Assembly (NCBI GenBank): GCA_030620095.1
Contig: JAUTXW010000556.1
Span: forward strand, 1,084,001 to 1,148,000
Length of the DNA stretch: 64,000 nt
DNA from: Kuschelorhynchus macadamiae
Lineage: Eukaryota > Arthropoda > Insecta > Coleoptera > Curculionidae
Reading direction: 5' to 3'
Made by a program: the position numbers and the translations under genes. Below the pieces are notes generated by a model. It was given only the letters and a program-made list of their open reading frames with translations, ran no database searches and was not told the DNA's origin. Below, one piece after another: positions 48,851 to 62,638 of this stretch (position 1 is its first letter; each line of letters opens with the position of its first letter).

Positions 48851-51661
48851 ATAATGTAAATCTAATGCGTTTTTTGGGTTTAATATCACTCTGACTATTG
48901 GATATATGAATGTTTAAAAATTAATATAAGCTGCCCTAAGTGTTAAAATTAAACGAAAAAATAAAGTTTTTCTTTTTCTGTAAATATATAAAACCCAGTG
49001 ATCGAAAACCAGCAACAAAGTAAATTTATAGTAGGAAGACTAATTACTGGATCCTGCTGTAAAGGATTAAAATACTAATTACTTTTCGAATAAAAAAATT
49101 ACCAGTTAAATACAAAAAGGATTTAAATAACTTTTGAAATATCTAAATCCTTCAGAGCTCAGTATTTAATTAGTTTGTATACTCCACTGATAAAATAATA
49201 TAATAAAATTATTTGACAAAAAAAACAATAATTGAACGTCAAGTAAAAAAACCATTTCATAGGAGCAAACTTGTATGGTTGAACAAAGAAGTTTTCCCAA
49301 AATCAGTTTCGTTTGGGGCTTGTGTGCATGTTTTTTTTTATGTAAAATACCATGTATTTACTTAATTAACTTTGCTTCTTTGTAGTCACAGGGCTGTTCC
49401 GTACAGCTGCATGTGCTGTGAATCAGTTATATAATTTTGACGCAGTCGTTATTGGTCAATTAGAGCCTTTTAATTTTATAATTCGTACTATGTAAGTATT
49501 TTTTGGCATTATTAATGATTATAATTGTTTCGCTTATATTCTTTGTTTTCTGATGAATAAAAATGTATTCAATTTAATAATTTATCTTTATGTAAAGACT
49601 ACTTTTACTGGAAGTTGTGAGTTTTTAAATCCATAGAAGCTCCGAATCATTGCAATGCGAATAATAAAACCTTTTGTTAAATTTTGTGCATCTGGGACTG
49701 TCTCAATCGGGCACCGCATCGTTGCACAGAGCTCCGCCGCCGGTCGAGCACAAGAACAATTTATTGCTGCCGTCACCAAGTTGTCCAGAAACACTTTTTT
49801 ATCTCCTCTAGAAGTATAGATTATATATTTAACGTCTAGACTTCTTGAGATATTCGCTTTTTAAGGTTACTCTATAGTCTACTATTTCATATTACTGTGG
49901 TAATATTCAAACTCGTATATCTCGAAACTCTATAAGATAAATGTAAATATTTTTAAAAACAAGAATATCGATCTGTGCTAAAATTAACAGTTTTTATTAT
50001 TTAAATACAATTTATTTATATAGAAGCATTAAATAAAAAAAAAGTTCTACAAAATTAGGATTTATTTGGCAGGATATTATATAACACCCTGCATAATAAG
50101 AGACAAATGTTTATATAAAACCGTATAGGGCATTACAATAATCTATTCAACGTCAATGCTTTATCTGAAGCAGAGATATTCGATTTTAAAATACCAGCAG
50201 ATTCTTAATCATTCCTAGCAATTGATCAGTAATTTACAATTCTAATTTCAACCAAATTAACATGTAGTAGGGCATTTTTCCACTACTTATTAGCTTTCAA
50301 AACCAACCATAATTTGTGATATTTTTCAAAACTTTTATATACAGGGTGTACTAACAGTATATGTATACGAAATTATAAAAAAAACTTATTATTTTCAAAT
50401 CGTTTTATAACATTTCTTCTTATATTTTCGTTGGGTATCCTGAAACTTCGTTATGTGATCATTCAAAGAGTATTTCGGGATTAAGTGGTGATCTACAAAA
50501 TATGGGATTGTGTGGTGACCTACAAAATATACAGGGTGTTCTACCGTTAATGACCTATTAGAAAATCTCAACAATTAAAAAAGATAAGAAAACTGATCAG
50601 ACCCCTCGAGGTTGTAATTATTTGTCTATATTCCACAAAAATTATCAGCAACAAGAGAGGTACAAAAAAACGTTCAAATTTTATAGAATAAGTAAGTTTA
50701 ATATAAGACTAAAAGAATATTTTACAAATCGATAGATAGAGTACATAAAAAGCTGGTTTTGCTATTTTCCTTCCGCTATCTATTTTGCTATAAATACCCT
50801 ATGTTATAAAACTCAATTTTCAATAAACAACCTAAAATTTTTAGAACCAGAGAAAAAATGAATGAAAAAAATACTTATTTGATAATCTTAACAAAAAAAC
50901 AACATACTTTTACGTCGGACATTTTTTCTTTTGTCGTAACCATGTAATTACGTTCGCTCAAAACGTCGGCGAAATTTCCCCTTAGTTGTGATACAGGTAT
51001 TAAAAATGTACAGAGAGTACGGATATAAATCACATTGAACGTTAATAAAATTGAACTACAGGTTAACAAAAGATTAAAGTTCAAAAATAGGGCAAAATTT
51101 TGGCTATGCACTAATAAACTCAAAACGATGTTAAAGCAACGCTCCACTGCCAATTTTATAAACAAAGAGTTATGGTAAATATTTTAAACTGTTTATTTTT
51201 TAAGAGACGAGAACTTTCAAAATTTTAAAACAAAAAAATTGGATTTTCACACACAAAGTAAAGTAGAAAAACTGTCTTCTTACACCCCAGCAGCTGTTGC
51301 TTTATTATTTATTAGTTCTAAAACACAAATGTCCCATGTCCATGTGTATGTGGTATGTAGGATAAATTTTATATTCACGTTACTTTTCAAATAAACATAA
51401 CTCTTTAAGACCTTATAATTAAACAAATATTACAGTTAGGTTACATATTCTTAACTTTTGTTCTAACATAAGTTTAATAAAATGACAATTGGTAACTTTT
51501 AGCGGTAAACTAAATTACCTTGGTTTAAACCCTTTTTTTCTGTATATAATAGCTTTTTTGTTAAGTCTGGGTTTTTGAACTCCAGCTCAGAAACATCTGG
51601 AATTATTCGGATTAAACCTGGGATATATGTTTGTTTATTAGATTTGAGCTTTTTTTCTTGA
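48851..51661. other. Gene-free region with CAGGGTGT motifs
   Basis: No convincing gene. ACAGGGTGTACTA at 50341 and ACAGGGTGTTCTACC at 50521 are members of the dispersed motif. The GC-richer patch 49640-49800 is open on both strands (68 aa on minus) but shows no known domain. Confidence 0.4.
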
Positions 51662-51665
51662 TTAA

Positions 51666-53980
51666 CACATTCGCTGCCAGCGTCTCCAATGGGAGTCATT
51701 GGGCTATCATCGGCAGTTGCCGGCGACTCTTATGGGAGGCCATCGAATAATATTCTACAATTCAGTTTGAAACAAGACGGCACAGGTGACGGTCATTTTT
51801 ACTCACTGGAAACACGTGGTTTGTATATACAATTCGAGGTTTTTCGTTTATTTTGCACTAAACACTAACTTGTTATAGGAATAATTTGCGGTAGTTTTTA
51901 CCTGAACTGTGCTGTAGTGCTGTGCAATTTGGATTAATTCGTTTGTTTGTGTGACTTTGTAATTAAATAGACAAAATGGACGACAGTGCAGGGCCATCTT
52001 CAAAACGCCCACGTGTTGCAAATTTAAAAACAAAAATTAGTGACGAGGAACATCGTTATATAATTGAAAACGAACTGAGTGAAGATGACTGGGATTTTAA
52101 ATCCAGTGGATCGGAATACTTGCCCTCTGATAATTCCGAATCCGAGAATGAGCAGATTTTAGAGCCGAATTCACCACATCAAGGGAGGTTTGACCACATA
52201 CATGTATGAACCCGATCAAGATGCGAAGGTAGACAATGCACGTACCAAAGACTTGAAATGGTCGGATAATTCATTGCCGCCTAATGAAATGAAGAAAATA
52301 GCGTTTACAAAAACATGAATTATTAGTTCCAATACCTGGAGAAAGCCCTATGGACTTTATTGACCTGTTGTTTGATGAAGATTTTCAAAATTTTATTGTG
52401 AACGAAACAAACAATTATGCTGTTTTATTATTTACCAGTTCATCTGAGCAATCACGTATTACCTCGTGGAAAGATTTGACTGTTGAAGAATTTCGGGTAT
52501 TTATAGGCCTTCGTCTTCATATGGGAACGATACAACTGCCAAAATTACAAGATTATTGGAAAACAGATCGGCTGTTTAGCCTACTTTTCAAGGAACAAAT
52601 GAGTAGAAACCGATTTCTTTTGATACTAAGATGCCTACACTTTTTTACTGAACCGGTTGGTACAAAACCAAGTGACGTTCTACAAAAAATAAGACCTGTA
52701 ATTACATACTTCAATAACAAAATATCGTCAGTTTATTACCCAAGCAAAGAACTCTCATTGGATGAAAGCATGATGTTGTGGCGTGGACGATTGGCGTTTA
52801 GACAATATATCAAAAATAAACGCCATAAATATGGCATCAAGCTATATATGCTAACCGAAAACCGTACTTAAATTTGTTATATATACTGGTTCAAATGATG
52901 TAGAACTAGGTGGAATAATGCGTCTATTGTTGTAATGTCACTGATGGAAGGCATGTTGAACCAATGCGTTATACATGGACAACTATTACAACAGTTGTTC
53001 GTTGGCGAAACAACTATTAGAAAACGGGACTTACTGCACTGGAACACTCAGGGCTAATCTTCGAAATAACCCAAAGGAAATCTCGGAAGGAAAACTAAAA
53101 AAGGGAGAAAACATATCTGTATTCAGTGAGGGCGTTCATATTGGAAAATGGAAGGATAAGCGACCTGTAATGTATATTTTAACCGAATTTGATAATCAGT
53201 TGGTTACACTAGAAAATAAAAGGGGACAGGAAATATCCAAACTAGAAACAATTGTTCAGTACAACAAATTCATGTCTGGAATTGATCGCCAAGATCAGAT
53301 GCTAAGTTATTATCCATGTGAGCGTAAAACCATTCGTTGTTACAAAAAATTGTTTATTCACACTTTACAGCTTCTTTTGATCAATTCACATAAATTGTAC
53401 CAACGGTATTCTGGAAGTAAAAAAATGCCTTTCTACGATTTTAGAATCGCAATAATAAATGGATTACTTCCAACAAAAATCGCAAGTTCTAGAACTTGCC
53501 ATCCATCAACTTCACGTATACAACACAAAATTACCACTATATCCGAAAAGTGTAAAGGTACAGCAGACGGTCAAAGAGTGAAGCGTAAAAGATGTAGGTT
53601 GTGTACAAAAAAAGGAAAGGGAAGAAAAACAAACCATCTATAGGATTGTCAAGATAAACCCGGACTTTGTGCTAACTGTTTCCACGAGTATCATGAATCT
53701 TTATAAAGTGTTTGTATTTGTTCCTGTATTATTATATTTTACATAAATAGTTCAACAATTACGTATACACAAGGTGACTCCCATAGGAGTCATTGGCACA
53801 CGGCACCAAATTCGAAGACTAGTGCCACCGACTCCTATGGGAGTCATTTTTTATTTATTTATGCAATCGCAAAATGAATAGAGTTTGCATACTTTACTTG
53901 CCATGAGATATCAAAATTTCATAAAGGCACAATTTGGCTTCTGGGATCGGTTAACCACATCCATGTCGGCAGCGAACGTG
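51666..53980 (+). mobile_element. piggyBac-family transposon (decayed)
   Basis: TTAA at 51662-51665 and 53981-53984 is the piggyBac target duplication. The ends are CACATTCGCTGCC at the left and, inward from the right, CACGTTCGCTGCC. Subterminal boxes of the form GACTCCTATGGGAGTCATT occur twice on the right (about 53777 and 53828) and, diverged, twice on the left (about 51688 and 51725). The 2315-bp element contains a broken transposase gene. Confidence 0.9.
51976..53706 (+). pseudogene. piggyBac transposase, broken by frameshifts
   Basis: Three open pieces make one ancestral gene: 51976-52209 (acidic N-terminus, DDSAGPSSKRPR...), 52350-52871 (DDE_Tnp_1_7 domain: TSWKDLTVEEFRVFIGL, LSLDESMMLWRGRLAFRQYI with the first catalytic Asp, KYGIKLYMLTE) and 52975-53643 (MDNYYNSCSLAKQLL with the second Asp, then YNKFMSGIDRQDQM with the third). 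After a further frameshift the C-terminal Cys-rich finger continues (RCRLC...KPGLCANCFHEYHESL) to a stop at 53706. At least three frame changes make it non-functional. The enzyme class cuts and pastes at TTAA. Confidence 0.9.
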
Positions 53981-53984
53981 TTAA

Positions 53985-55900
53985 ACCTTTCTAACGTTTA
54001 TCAATGTGAATTAAAACCATTTCGAGACAAAATGGTTTAAATCAAATGAACTCAGCATTTTTTACTTACTAAAGTTACTCAGTTATAACCCGTAAGTCTT
54101 TTATCTTTGAAAACATTCTCGTTTAAAAAAATATATATATAAATTATAGGTCGTTAAGTTATCTCTTTAAACCTATATCGATAATATACTGTTAGAGACC
54201 AAAATAAACAATATTTAGGTACTATATACTTCTAAAAATTCTATAATATCCATATACTAAAAAATAAATTTGTTTACAAGGTACTAATGACTTTAAAATG
54301 ATCAAAAAAGAACTGAGAAAAGGCAAATAAAGAAACATTTATTATAACTTTTAATGGTAATTATTATTTAGTTCCCTGGTCATGTTGTACCCTGCTTGGT
54401 ACTTTATCAAATATCAATAAAAAAATTATGCAATTTTTGGTTTAACTATATAGTGAATTTACCAATCAAAACAATATATAATTGAAAGTTGGATAATTAT
54501 GAAAAAGATGTCTTATTTGTATCAGTCACTGTGTTATTTTAGTCACATTTATTAACAGACCTCGCCCTATTTGGCTATTAAATAATCCAAAACCCATCGT
54601 AACGCTATGCATTTCATAACAAATCAGTTAACCAGTGAGTTAATTTCAGAAATTCCGAAATATATTTTTGGCCCTACTTTAATGTGACTTGGCTACACTA
54701 TATACAGTCACTCTCCTAATTAAAATTTTCGAAACAAACACTTTATCCACGATTGCTTCTGCATGTCTAATAAATTCATTTTTATATATGTCGTTTGCCA
54801 TTCAAGACAGAAAACTTAAAAGGCAAATTTTACTCATAACTCATTAAAAGTTTTGTTACGATTCTTATATCAGACGTTTCGAAAATGTTACTTCTTTTGT
54901 ATTATTTTTACTTAGATTTTGCAAAATATGATTTCTAAACGCATACCAACTGAATCGGAAATTAAAAAAGACTGGTGTTCAAATTAATAAGTTAGCATAA
55001 TGCAAACCACTGTGTTTAAAAAGAAAAACTAAATCTGTTCTTATATGAAGTCATTAAATTTAGTGCGCTCGTCATTTGAAGGGTAGGCGGTGACGCAGTC
55101 CATCAGTAGTAAACGTCACTTCTTAAATAGAACCATTCGGAGATAAACTGTAGTTACATATACCTGTAAAAACTGCCAAGACACACAACATAGGTATATA
55201 TAAGAGATCTAGCAGTGGATGAAAAAGGCTAATCGTAATTATGCCGCATAGTATAATATCAAAAACTACTATTTTAGGAATTACATGTTCTAGCAAAAAT
55301 GGGAAATAAAAGTTTGTTAAATATTACCATGAAAATTAATTTGTTTTGACACTTATTTTTAGGATTTTGCACAATGTAACATTAAATCCTAAACATTTTT
55401 CTCTTATACAACTTTTTGATATCTCATTACCTAACCCTATTTCTACCAATTTCAATATTTGCTTTTAAAATTTTCCGCCGCCTTGGATTACAAATGACAT
55501 GTTAAAATCGATTTATTTAGTGAACAGACATACACAAGCAATTCCAGGGATAAGTTTTTGCTAAATATTAATAATAATAATATATATTGAATATTTTTTC
55601 ACGATGCGGCTAGTGGACCTACTGCTATTGTAGTGACGTAATATATTTAAATGGACAGATTCATAGGCCATTGTTAATTAATGTAATGGTAAAACTTAAA
55701 CTTACTATCCGACATATTTCTTGAACAATTTCCAATGACTTTAACTGCCAATTCATAAAAATATTATTTAAAATATCCTATTTATATACAAGAAAAATAA
55801 AAATCAAATATAATATTAACAGAATTTTTACAAGTATAGGTTGTGTTTTATCATAGATGTGATAGATCAAATTATGCATTTTCCTATGCAATTTAAACAT
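53985..55900. other. Gene-free region
   Basis: AT-rich, without supported genes or clear repeats. Confidence 0.4.
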
Positions 55901-57095
55901 ATAATCAGAAAACATGTCAGAATTTATATACAGGGTGTCCCGTAAAATGTGAGTAATCTCTAAGGTATATAATAGAATATCAAAAAAATACTGGTTTAAC
56001 AAATTCTTTCTTAAATCTGAACCGAACCGCCAGGATTTGCTAAAAAACATTCTCAAGACGAGACCCATTTAATGAAAGTAAAGTATACAGGGTATTCTAT
56101 TTACTTTCCAAAATTCAGTTGTTTATTTTTTAGAACTCTTGCCGGTTTAGATAAAACCTTAAATCTTTTGAATTCAAAATTGTTTCTATCCATTAAAATA
56201 AAGCCATCTAAAAATGACGTTTTTTTGCATTTCAAACACACATCTTCCGCATCGTGGAAGTATCACCCAGTTGCCAGTCGAGGGAACTAGTTTTATCCAA
56301 TTATAAGTGACCTAATCAAAAATGTTCTCTTGCTCTCCGACTATAACCGTTCCAATATTTGGAGGGGCCATGGAACATGGGTCCGGAACAGCTTCGTTTT
56401 CAAGATAAAGGGTGTTAACATTTGAAATATTTTTTAAGTTTTTTGTTATGCCTCGTACATCTCCAGAGATATTTGATTCGAATTTGGCACATGAATAAAC
56501 CATAATTATTCATGTTTATTAAACGTAAAGGGTAATTTTTTTTTAGACAAGTCCCATTTGACCACCTTTGAACTTTTGGGATATCTTGAACCATTTTGAA
56601 ATAATTTAGAAAAATATTGTTAAGAACGTGGATAGTTATGAGGATTCTAACATCAGCTTTGATTAACTAAATAAAGAGCTAAAAACCATAAAAGAAATTA
56701 ATATTTTTCCAAATTACTTCAAAACGGTGAAAAGAACTTAAAAAGGCCAAGAGACATAAATTTTGTAAAATAAAGAAAGGAATCCGACAGTAGTAAACTA
56801 TGTGTCGCTATAGCAATTTTTTTGGAACGATCGAAGGGGTCGTGATATGAAAAATAATTACACCCTGTATAATTTCATAAAAAGTAATAAGGTCATTTTA
56901 TAGTCAATATCAAATTTTTATTAAATATTACTAGATATGTACGAGGCACATCAAAAATAAGAAATATGTAAAATTGTAACACCCTGAAAACGAAGCGTCC
57001 CTGGACTCATGTTCATAGAAACTTTTCTAAAAATATTTCTATGTGTAGAATAATCAATTCAAATATTACAACGAAGTTTCCAGTAACGCCGCATA
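55901..57095. repeat. Cluster of CAGGGTGT-type repeat pieces
   Basis: ACAGGGTGTCCCGTAAAATG at 55931, ACAGGGTATTCTATTTAC at 56088, inverted ACACCCTGTATAATTTC at 56868 and AACACCCTGAAAACGAAG at 56978. The last 300 bp are related to 30570-31060. Confidence 0.55.
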
Positions 57096-57152
57096 TACAG
57101 AGTGTAGGGGTAATTGAATGCGCATATACAGAGTGTAGGGGTAATTGAATGC
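57091..57152. repeat. Exact 31-bp tandem doublet
   Basis: The 31-bp unit starting GCATATACAGAGTGTAGGGG (57091-57121) is repeated without a mismatch at 57122-57152. The unit itself contains the ATACAGAGTGT variant of the dispersed motif. Confidence 0.95.
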
Positions 57153-57799
57153 TGGATGCGACTCTTTGACTAATTTGAGTAGAGGGTGGCAAAAATTGTT
57201 TTAGTTTTTCTAATTATTATTCTATACTTTTAAAGATAATTACAGGCTGATAATTTTTTGGAGAATTTTATGTGAAGACAGTGACCCAACTTAGTAGCTT
57301 TATCAAATTTCCTACTCCATTTATTTTTCCCTCATGCACTTTTTCGATACATGGTACCACTAAAAAGCTATTTATCATTTATTAAAAAACGTTTTTAAAT
57401 CCTGCTACTAAGTAAGCGCAATGTCGTCAGAGAAAAAAGTTTGGGGCCTTAAAAGAGGTCGTGATTCAAAAGACAGTAGATTGTTCTAAATGCTAATGAT
57501 ACGGTGGTATAGATACTACAAAAGGTAATAAGTGTACAAAATTTAAATCAATTATAATTATTTAACATTGTAGAAAATAAATTTTAAAAACTAAAAAAAT
57601 AAAACAGTCTCCTTGAGACATATGCGTTTTTGGGCATTATAAACTTATATTTAAAATTAGTCAAATAATCGCACCGTCTACTATTAACAGTCAACTATTA
57701 AACTTATATACTGCTAGTTCAGATATTCTGTATATATTTTTACCGACGATACCGACCTATTATATTCTTCAAATAATGCCATAGTTTTACCACAATGAA

Positions 57800-58033
57800 A
57801 TGCTGAGAAATCTACAAGAGTACGTAAACTTTTCAATTACGGAAAATTCTATTAAAATTCTATCCCTAGATTATCTGGGGGAACAGAACATTGAGTCTGA
57901 CAAGGACTTGGGCGCCGCCAGGATGAAATCCCGGTGGGGGCAAATAGAACAACAACTAACTGTAAGAGACACACCTTGCAAAAGCATTATTTCTCGGCAT
58001 GCCAGGGACAAATCCATGAACATGGCAAAATAA
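57800..58033 (+). other. Unassigned small open frame
   Basis: 77 codons with an ATG start and somewhat higher GC content than the flanks (AARMKSRWGQIEQQLTVRDT in the middle). No domain recognised and no splice context. It may be a gene fragment or chance. Confidence 0.25.
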
Positions 58034-60140
58034 AATTTGTAGGCTGTTTAGATTAGATTATATGTTTAAGGTTAGCTAATAGTCAGTACATGAAATCGTG
58101 TATTGCGTTATTTTTACACTCTTGTACTACTCACTTGCTAACTCTGTAATGTCCTAGATAAAGCCATACGTGTGATGGCGGGGGGCACTTTTTTGAGATC
58201 CATAACCATACTTTTGCTGCTATTAAAAAATGCTTACATCAGGGCTAAATGTGGTACTCCAAAATAATTCTGTTACAATTAGCTTCTTTACAATTAAACA
58301 ATTCTTAAAATTAAAGATAGCTAAGAGAAAGGAAAATTGTGTTATTCATACCAAGACTGACAAGAACCTAAAGCGTTTTGTAGAAAATTGAACAATGCAA
58401 TATAGAAAACAAAAAATCATATAAAAAAAATCTTGACAATAAAGAAATATTTATACTGCATATTATTAATTAAATTAGGAGTTGTAATATGGGACTGTCT
58501 GAACAATCTATGAATACTATGAGAAGCAGAGATTTATTATTTGCTCTAGCAGTAAAATAACTGTAAAATAAATATCTTTTGCTGCAAACTTTTCGTTTTT
58601 ATTACTAGTAATTTTCTAGAGACGCCTTTAAATTCTAAACCGTTTCACGTTATATGTCTTATAATTAAGTTGAACTGTTTTTGAGAACGATTAAACTCGA
58701 AATAAAATATTTTGCACTTTCCCACTCTAACTTTTTAAAATCTATCAAATAATGTCAACTTCGGGTTAAACCGGAAATGGCGGCCATATAGTTGATATAA
58801 AAAAAGTTTGGGTAGGAAAGCGCAAGCTATAAACAGTGGAATTTAGGTATACGACATGTAACATAAAATGTGTTTAGAATTTAAAGTAAAACCTAAAAAG
58901 TAATAATATTTAGGGTATCCCATTAAAAATTAGTAGCATCAAAATCAGAATTCAACAAATATGACTAGGTTGGATACATAAAAAATGCGAAATTTTACCA
59001 TATTTAAACTCCTAAAATTCCATTTCAGTATCTTCAAACGTTAGATTCGAAAGAATCATTAAGTTGCAACACTCAAATCTACTACTGGAACTTCATTTTA
59101 GGCTACTGATAAACATAACATCATCTACTCTACTATGTTATAACATTTAAAAATAAATAAAATTTGATACGGTTGAACAATAAAGTAAACATTTTCAGTT
59201 TGGAAGAAATGAAAAGGACTTTATTTTGCCCCCTACATTAAATTGTATGTCCAAAAGAAGTCAATCACTTAGCTATCATTCCACAAGTCGGATAAGTTTT
59301 GTTTCAGTTTTATTGTGTTTTCTTTATTACCTACGAATTTTTATTTAAAAACGAATGTATTTCAGTTCAGAAAATATACCGGGTGACACAGGAAACATGT
59401 AACATTGTTTTAGTTCTAAACAAATTAATTTTACATTTGGCACAGTTGAATAACATGTCGAATATAACGAAAATGTTTGGATAAAAAAAATTAAAAACTA
59501 CTTCCGGTTTACCGGAGGTGACTTTTTTTTTTCAAAAAAACTCTGTATATTCAAATAAACTATCGCGTTCGGCATAAAATTAGCTTTTCAACGATACATC
59601 ACAACTTAACTTTTCTTTTTAAAATGGCAGGCGAACGCATTATGGAAGAGAACATTATTATAAAATACTTTACATTTTATTCAGTTCAAAAAAAATTGTT
59701 TATCTGAACATTTTAATCTAAAAATCGTTTTTTTTTTAATTTAGATAGTTTTTTAAAATGGATTTTAAAATTTTTCCACGTCTTGTTTCATAAAGAGCAA
59801 ATTAGTCAAATATTTTTAATAGCAGTTTGTAAAATTTTTTACTGTAATTTTCTAAAATTACCTTTCTAAAGATGTATTCCATATTAACCTTTATTTTTTA
59901 AGATGAGGATAGAATAGTTATTAAAGAAAAACAATATAGCTACAATTAAAAAAAAATTACTATCTTATAAACACCTTCAAAATAAAGGTTAGCATAAGAT
60001 ACACTTTAAAAAGAAAATTTAAGGAAGAATTAATAATTTCGAAAAATAAGGGGCCATCAAAAATATTGGATTAAATTCCTCGATAAAACAAGAAGTGAAC
60101 ATTTTTTAAAAATGTATTATAACCCAAAGCGATTTTTGTT
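58034..60140. other. Gene-free region
   Basis: No coding support. ATACCGGGTGACACAGG at 59376 is a diverged form of the dispersed motif. Confidence 0.4.
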
Positions 60141-60144
60141 TTAA

Positions 60145-60447
60145 AAAAATTTTTATAAAAAAAATAAAATCGACTTCAAAAAAATTTATTAAAAAGGGAA
60201 ACATAATATTTTAGTTCATCTGGAAAATTTTACTTTGAAAATTCGGTGCCAAACTTATTAATTACCTAACAATTTATTTGTACTGAGTGTTTTGATGTCT
60301 AATACCACGAGTAGAATGCCTTAGGCTTTATTAATTTGGCGTCAACTTCATACAGTAAAATATTCCAGGTTAAATAAATTATTACTTTTTCCTTTTTAGT
60401 GCATTTTTTTTGAAGTCGGTTTTATTTTTTCATATAAAATTTTTTAC
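60145..60447. mobile_element. MITE with GAAGTCGGTTTTA ends
   Basis: The left arm AAAATAAAATCGACTTCAAAAA (about 60160) and right arm TTTTTGAAGTCGGTTTTATTTT (about 60408) are inverted, with the homology extending outward (ATTTTTTATAAAA) and inward (TTAAAAAGGGA / TCCTTTTTAG). About 300 bp without coding capacity. Confidence 0.65.
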
Positions 60448-61821
60448 TTGATCTTTTTCTAGTTCTATTAAGACAAGTTTAACAAATAGCCACTAGATCC
60501 ACTGCGCATTATGTAACATCGTTGTATAACATGACTTATATAATACACAATTGCTAACATAAATTGTATTGTTAAATGAAACATCGAGTAAACAGTACAA
60601 AATGACGTGATTCCGCCATCTTTAACATATTTTCAATATGCTCCGATAACATCGTGAATATTCCTTGAAAATAACATCCAAATTGTTGAAACAATCGCGG
60701 ATTAATCGATGTACATACATACAAAAAATACATAGGGTCGAATTTTATTGATAACCTCCTCCTTTTTTAAAGTCACTTAAAAAAATGGTTATTCAGTCGT
60801 CATTTTGAAAACAAATTTCTGAATATGGTAGCTATAAAAACATACAGGGTCCTATTTAAAATAAAAAGTAGGGGTCAGTAGTTTTGATGTGTTTAAAACT
60901 AAAAAAAAGAAAAAAATGTCCCCTGGGTCACCCCGTATAGAGTAGGACACCGGAGGTCTCTAGCTGCTAAAAGGTAATTGAGATAGAGTTACAATTTAAA
61001 ATTATTTGAAAATATACATGGTGCGACAAAAAACGCGACATATAAGAGTTACATCTTTTAATATGAAATACCCCATATTTTGTTGCATATTTGAGTTCTT
61101 AAATTTAGTCCCAATTTATTGAGGGTGACCTATACCTAATTACTCCTACTACAGAATTTTCTAAATAATTTAATATTTTTGAAATCGATTATTTTTTTTG
61201 GAGTGAGTGGCACCGAAAATAATCAACTGCAAGTTTAAGCAAACATTTATCTGTATTAACGTGACCTGTTGTTCTATATTATACGGGATGTACAAAGATC
61301 TGTGATATACTTATCCGAAATTCAATCAGTAATAACATCATAATTTTAAAAGAGACCTCCGGTTTATAACTGAATTTTAAAAAATCAGGGATTTTGAAAC
61401 ACACCGCGTAATATTGAATGAAATGAGACAGATAATGCCTCCTAAATTTGTAGTTTATTGTCCACTTGATTATACTACTATTTTCGGTATCATTCAATCT
61501 TAAAAAAAAATCGATATGTTTAAAAAGATATTTCGAAAACCCTATAATTTAATAAACTCGACTTAAATTTTAATGAAGAATATAAATATGCCATCAAATT
61601 CAGGGTATTCCATTAAAAAACTGACTTTTATATGCCACGTTTTTTCACATACCCTGTATATCTCTAAATAATTTTAGATTCAATCCCCATATATCCTCTA
61701 AGCTATATTTAAAAAGTAGCTTTGGCAAGAAAATTGTGCAAATAAAATTCACTTTACGTGGGTTCAGTTACCAAGTTTCTCTTCTCTAGTTCACATCTAT
61801 CCTAAAACACATCTCAGTTAG

Positions 61822-62303
61822 TTGGCAGTCACACAGGATCGTCTTCACCAGTGATCGATCGCGTACAGCAAATGCTGTTGACTAAACATATATGCTTTCA
61901 AAATATGGCCCCCCCTGAACTGTGTGCAACCAGTTGTTTACTATTTGTCAATTTTGACGTTGCCGTTCTAAATTTAAAGCCACTTTAAAATATAAAGAAA
62001 ATGGTAGTTGCAAATAACGTACTGTCTGATTTGTTTATTCATATCCATCATTAATGGCAGAAATGTGTAATTGACATTGTCAAATACGATCGAGCGTCCA
62101 CGGTTGTTAAGACAACCGTCGAGCGCCGACTAAAAATTAAAAAATTTCAATTTCAAACCAGTCTCGATCCGGCGTGATTGATGCTATGTGATGCTTGATT
62201 ACAATTATCAATTTAAAAAATGTTCACATAATTTACTTTAGTTTTAGTTGGTTGTAGACGATCGAAAACGCTTGTACAGGATCGATCTGTGTGAATGCAG
62301 CTA
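61822..62303. mobile_element. Possible MITE with imperfect inverted ends
   Basis: TTGGCAGTCACACAGGATCG at the left resembles the inward reading of the right end, GCTGCATTCACACAGATCG. A GC-richer interior contains the hairpin ACGGTTGT-TAAG-ACAACCGT at about 62099-62118. No target duplication was established. Confidence 0.4.
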
Positions 62304-62480
62304 TAGTTGTTTCGAAACACAGCACACCATACATTGATAATGCAAGCCACATTTGTATTTTGTTGGCGACTCTTTTATTGACGAATGTATTCGGCGTTTG
62401 AGAATTAATGCCTCAGTTCACATAATTCGATAACATTGCACATAATAATCCTGTAGAAACAATAAATAAATTGATCAATA

Positions 62481-62638
62481 CTATAACGCGCTGGCATCGT
62501 GTGTGATATTGTCAATTTCCTCCCGCATTTTTTTTACCGAACTATTAAACTGTTCAATGTCTTGGAGGTAGAAAAGGAACTCTTTAACTTTATCCTTGAA
62601 TCTGTTTAGCTGAGTAGACTCGGTATCAGTTATTTCAC
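62481..62638 (-). CDS. Terminal exon of an unidentified coiled-coil protein
   Basis: A minus-strand acceptor (TTTGTTCTAG) at 62640-62639 opens a 158-nt frame that stays open for 51 complete codons and ends TAG at 62483-62481. The peptide is charged and heptad-like: EITDTESTQLNRFKDKVKEF, then LFYLQDIEQFNSSVKK, then MREEIDNITHDASAL. Such composition is unlike the surrounding AT-rich noise and suggests a real 3' exon whose upstream exons lie beyond 64000. The protein family was not recognised. No clear AATAAA follows closely. Confidence 0.5.

Noticed and set aside
49588..49794. 68-residue frame in a GC-richer patch, possible last exon
   Set aside because: Both strands are open here, no acceptor gives a convincing join and no domain was recognised.
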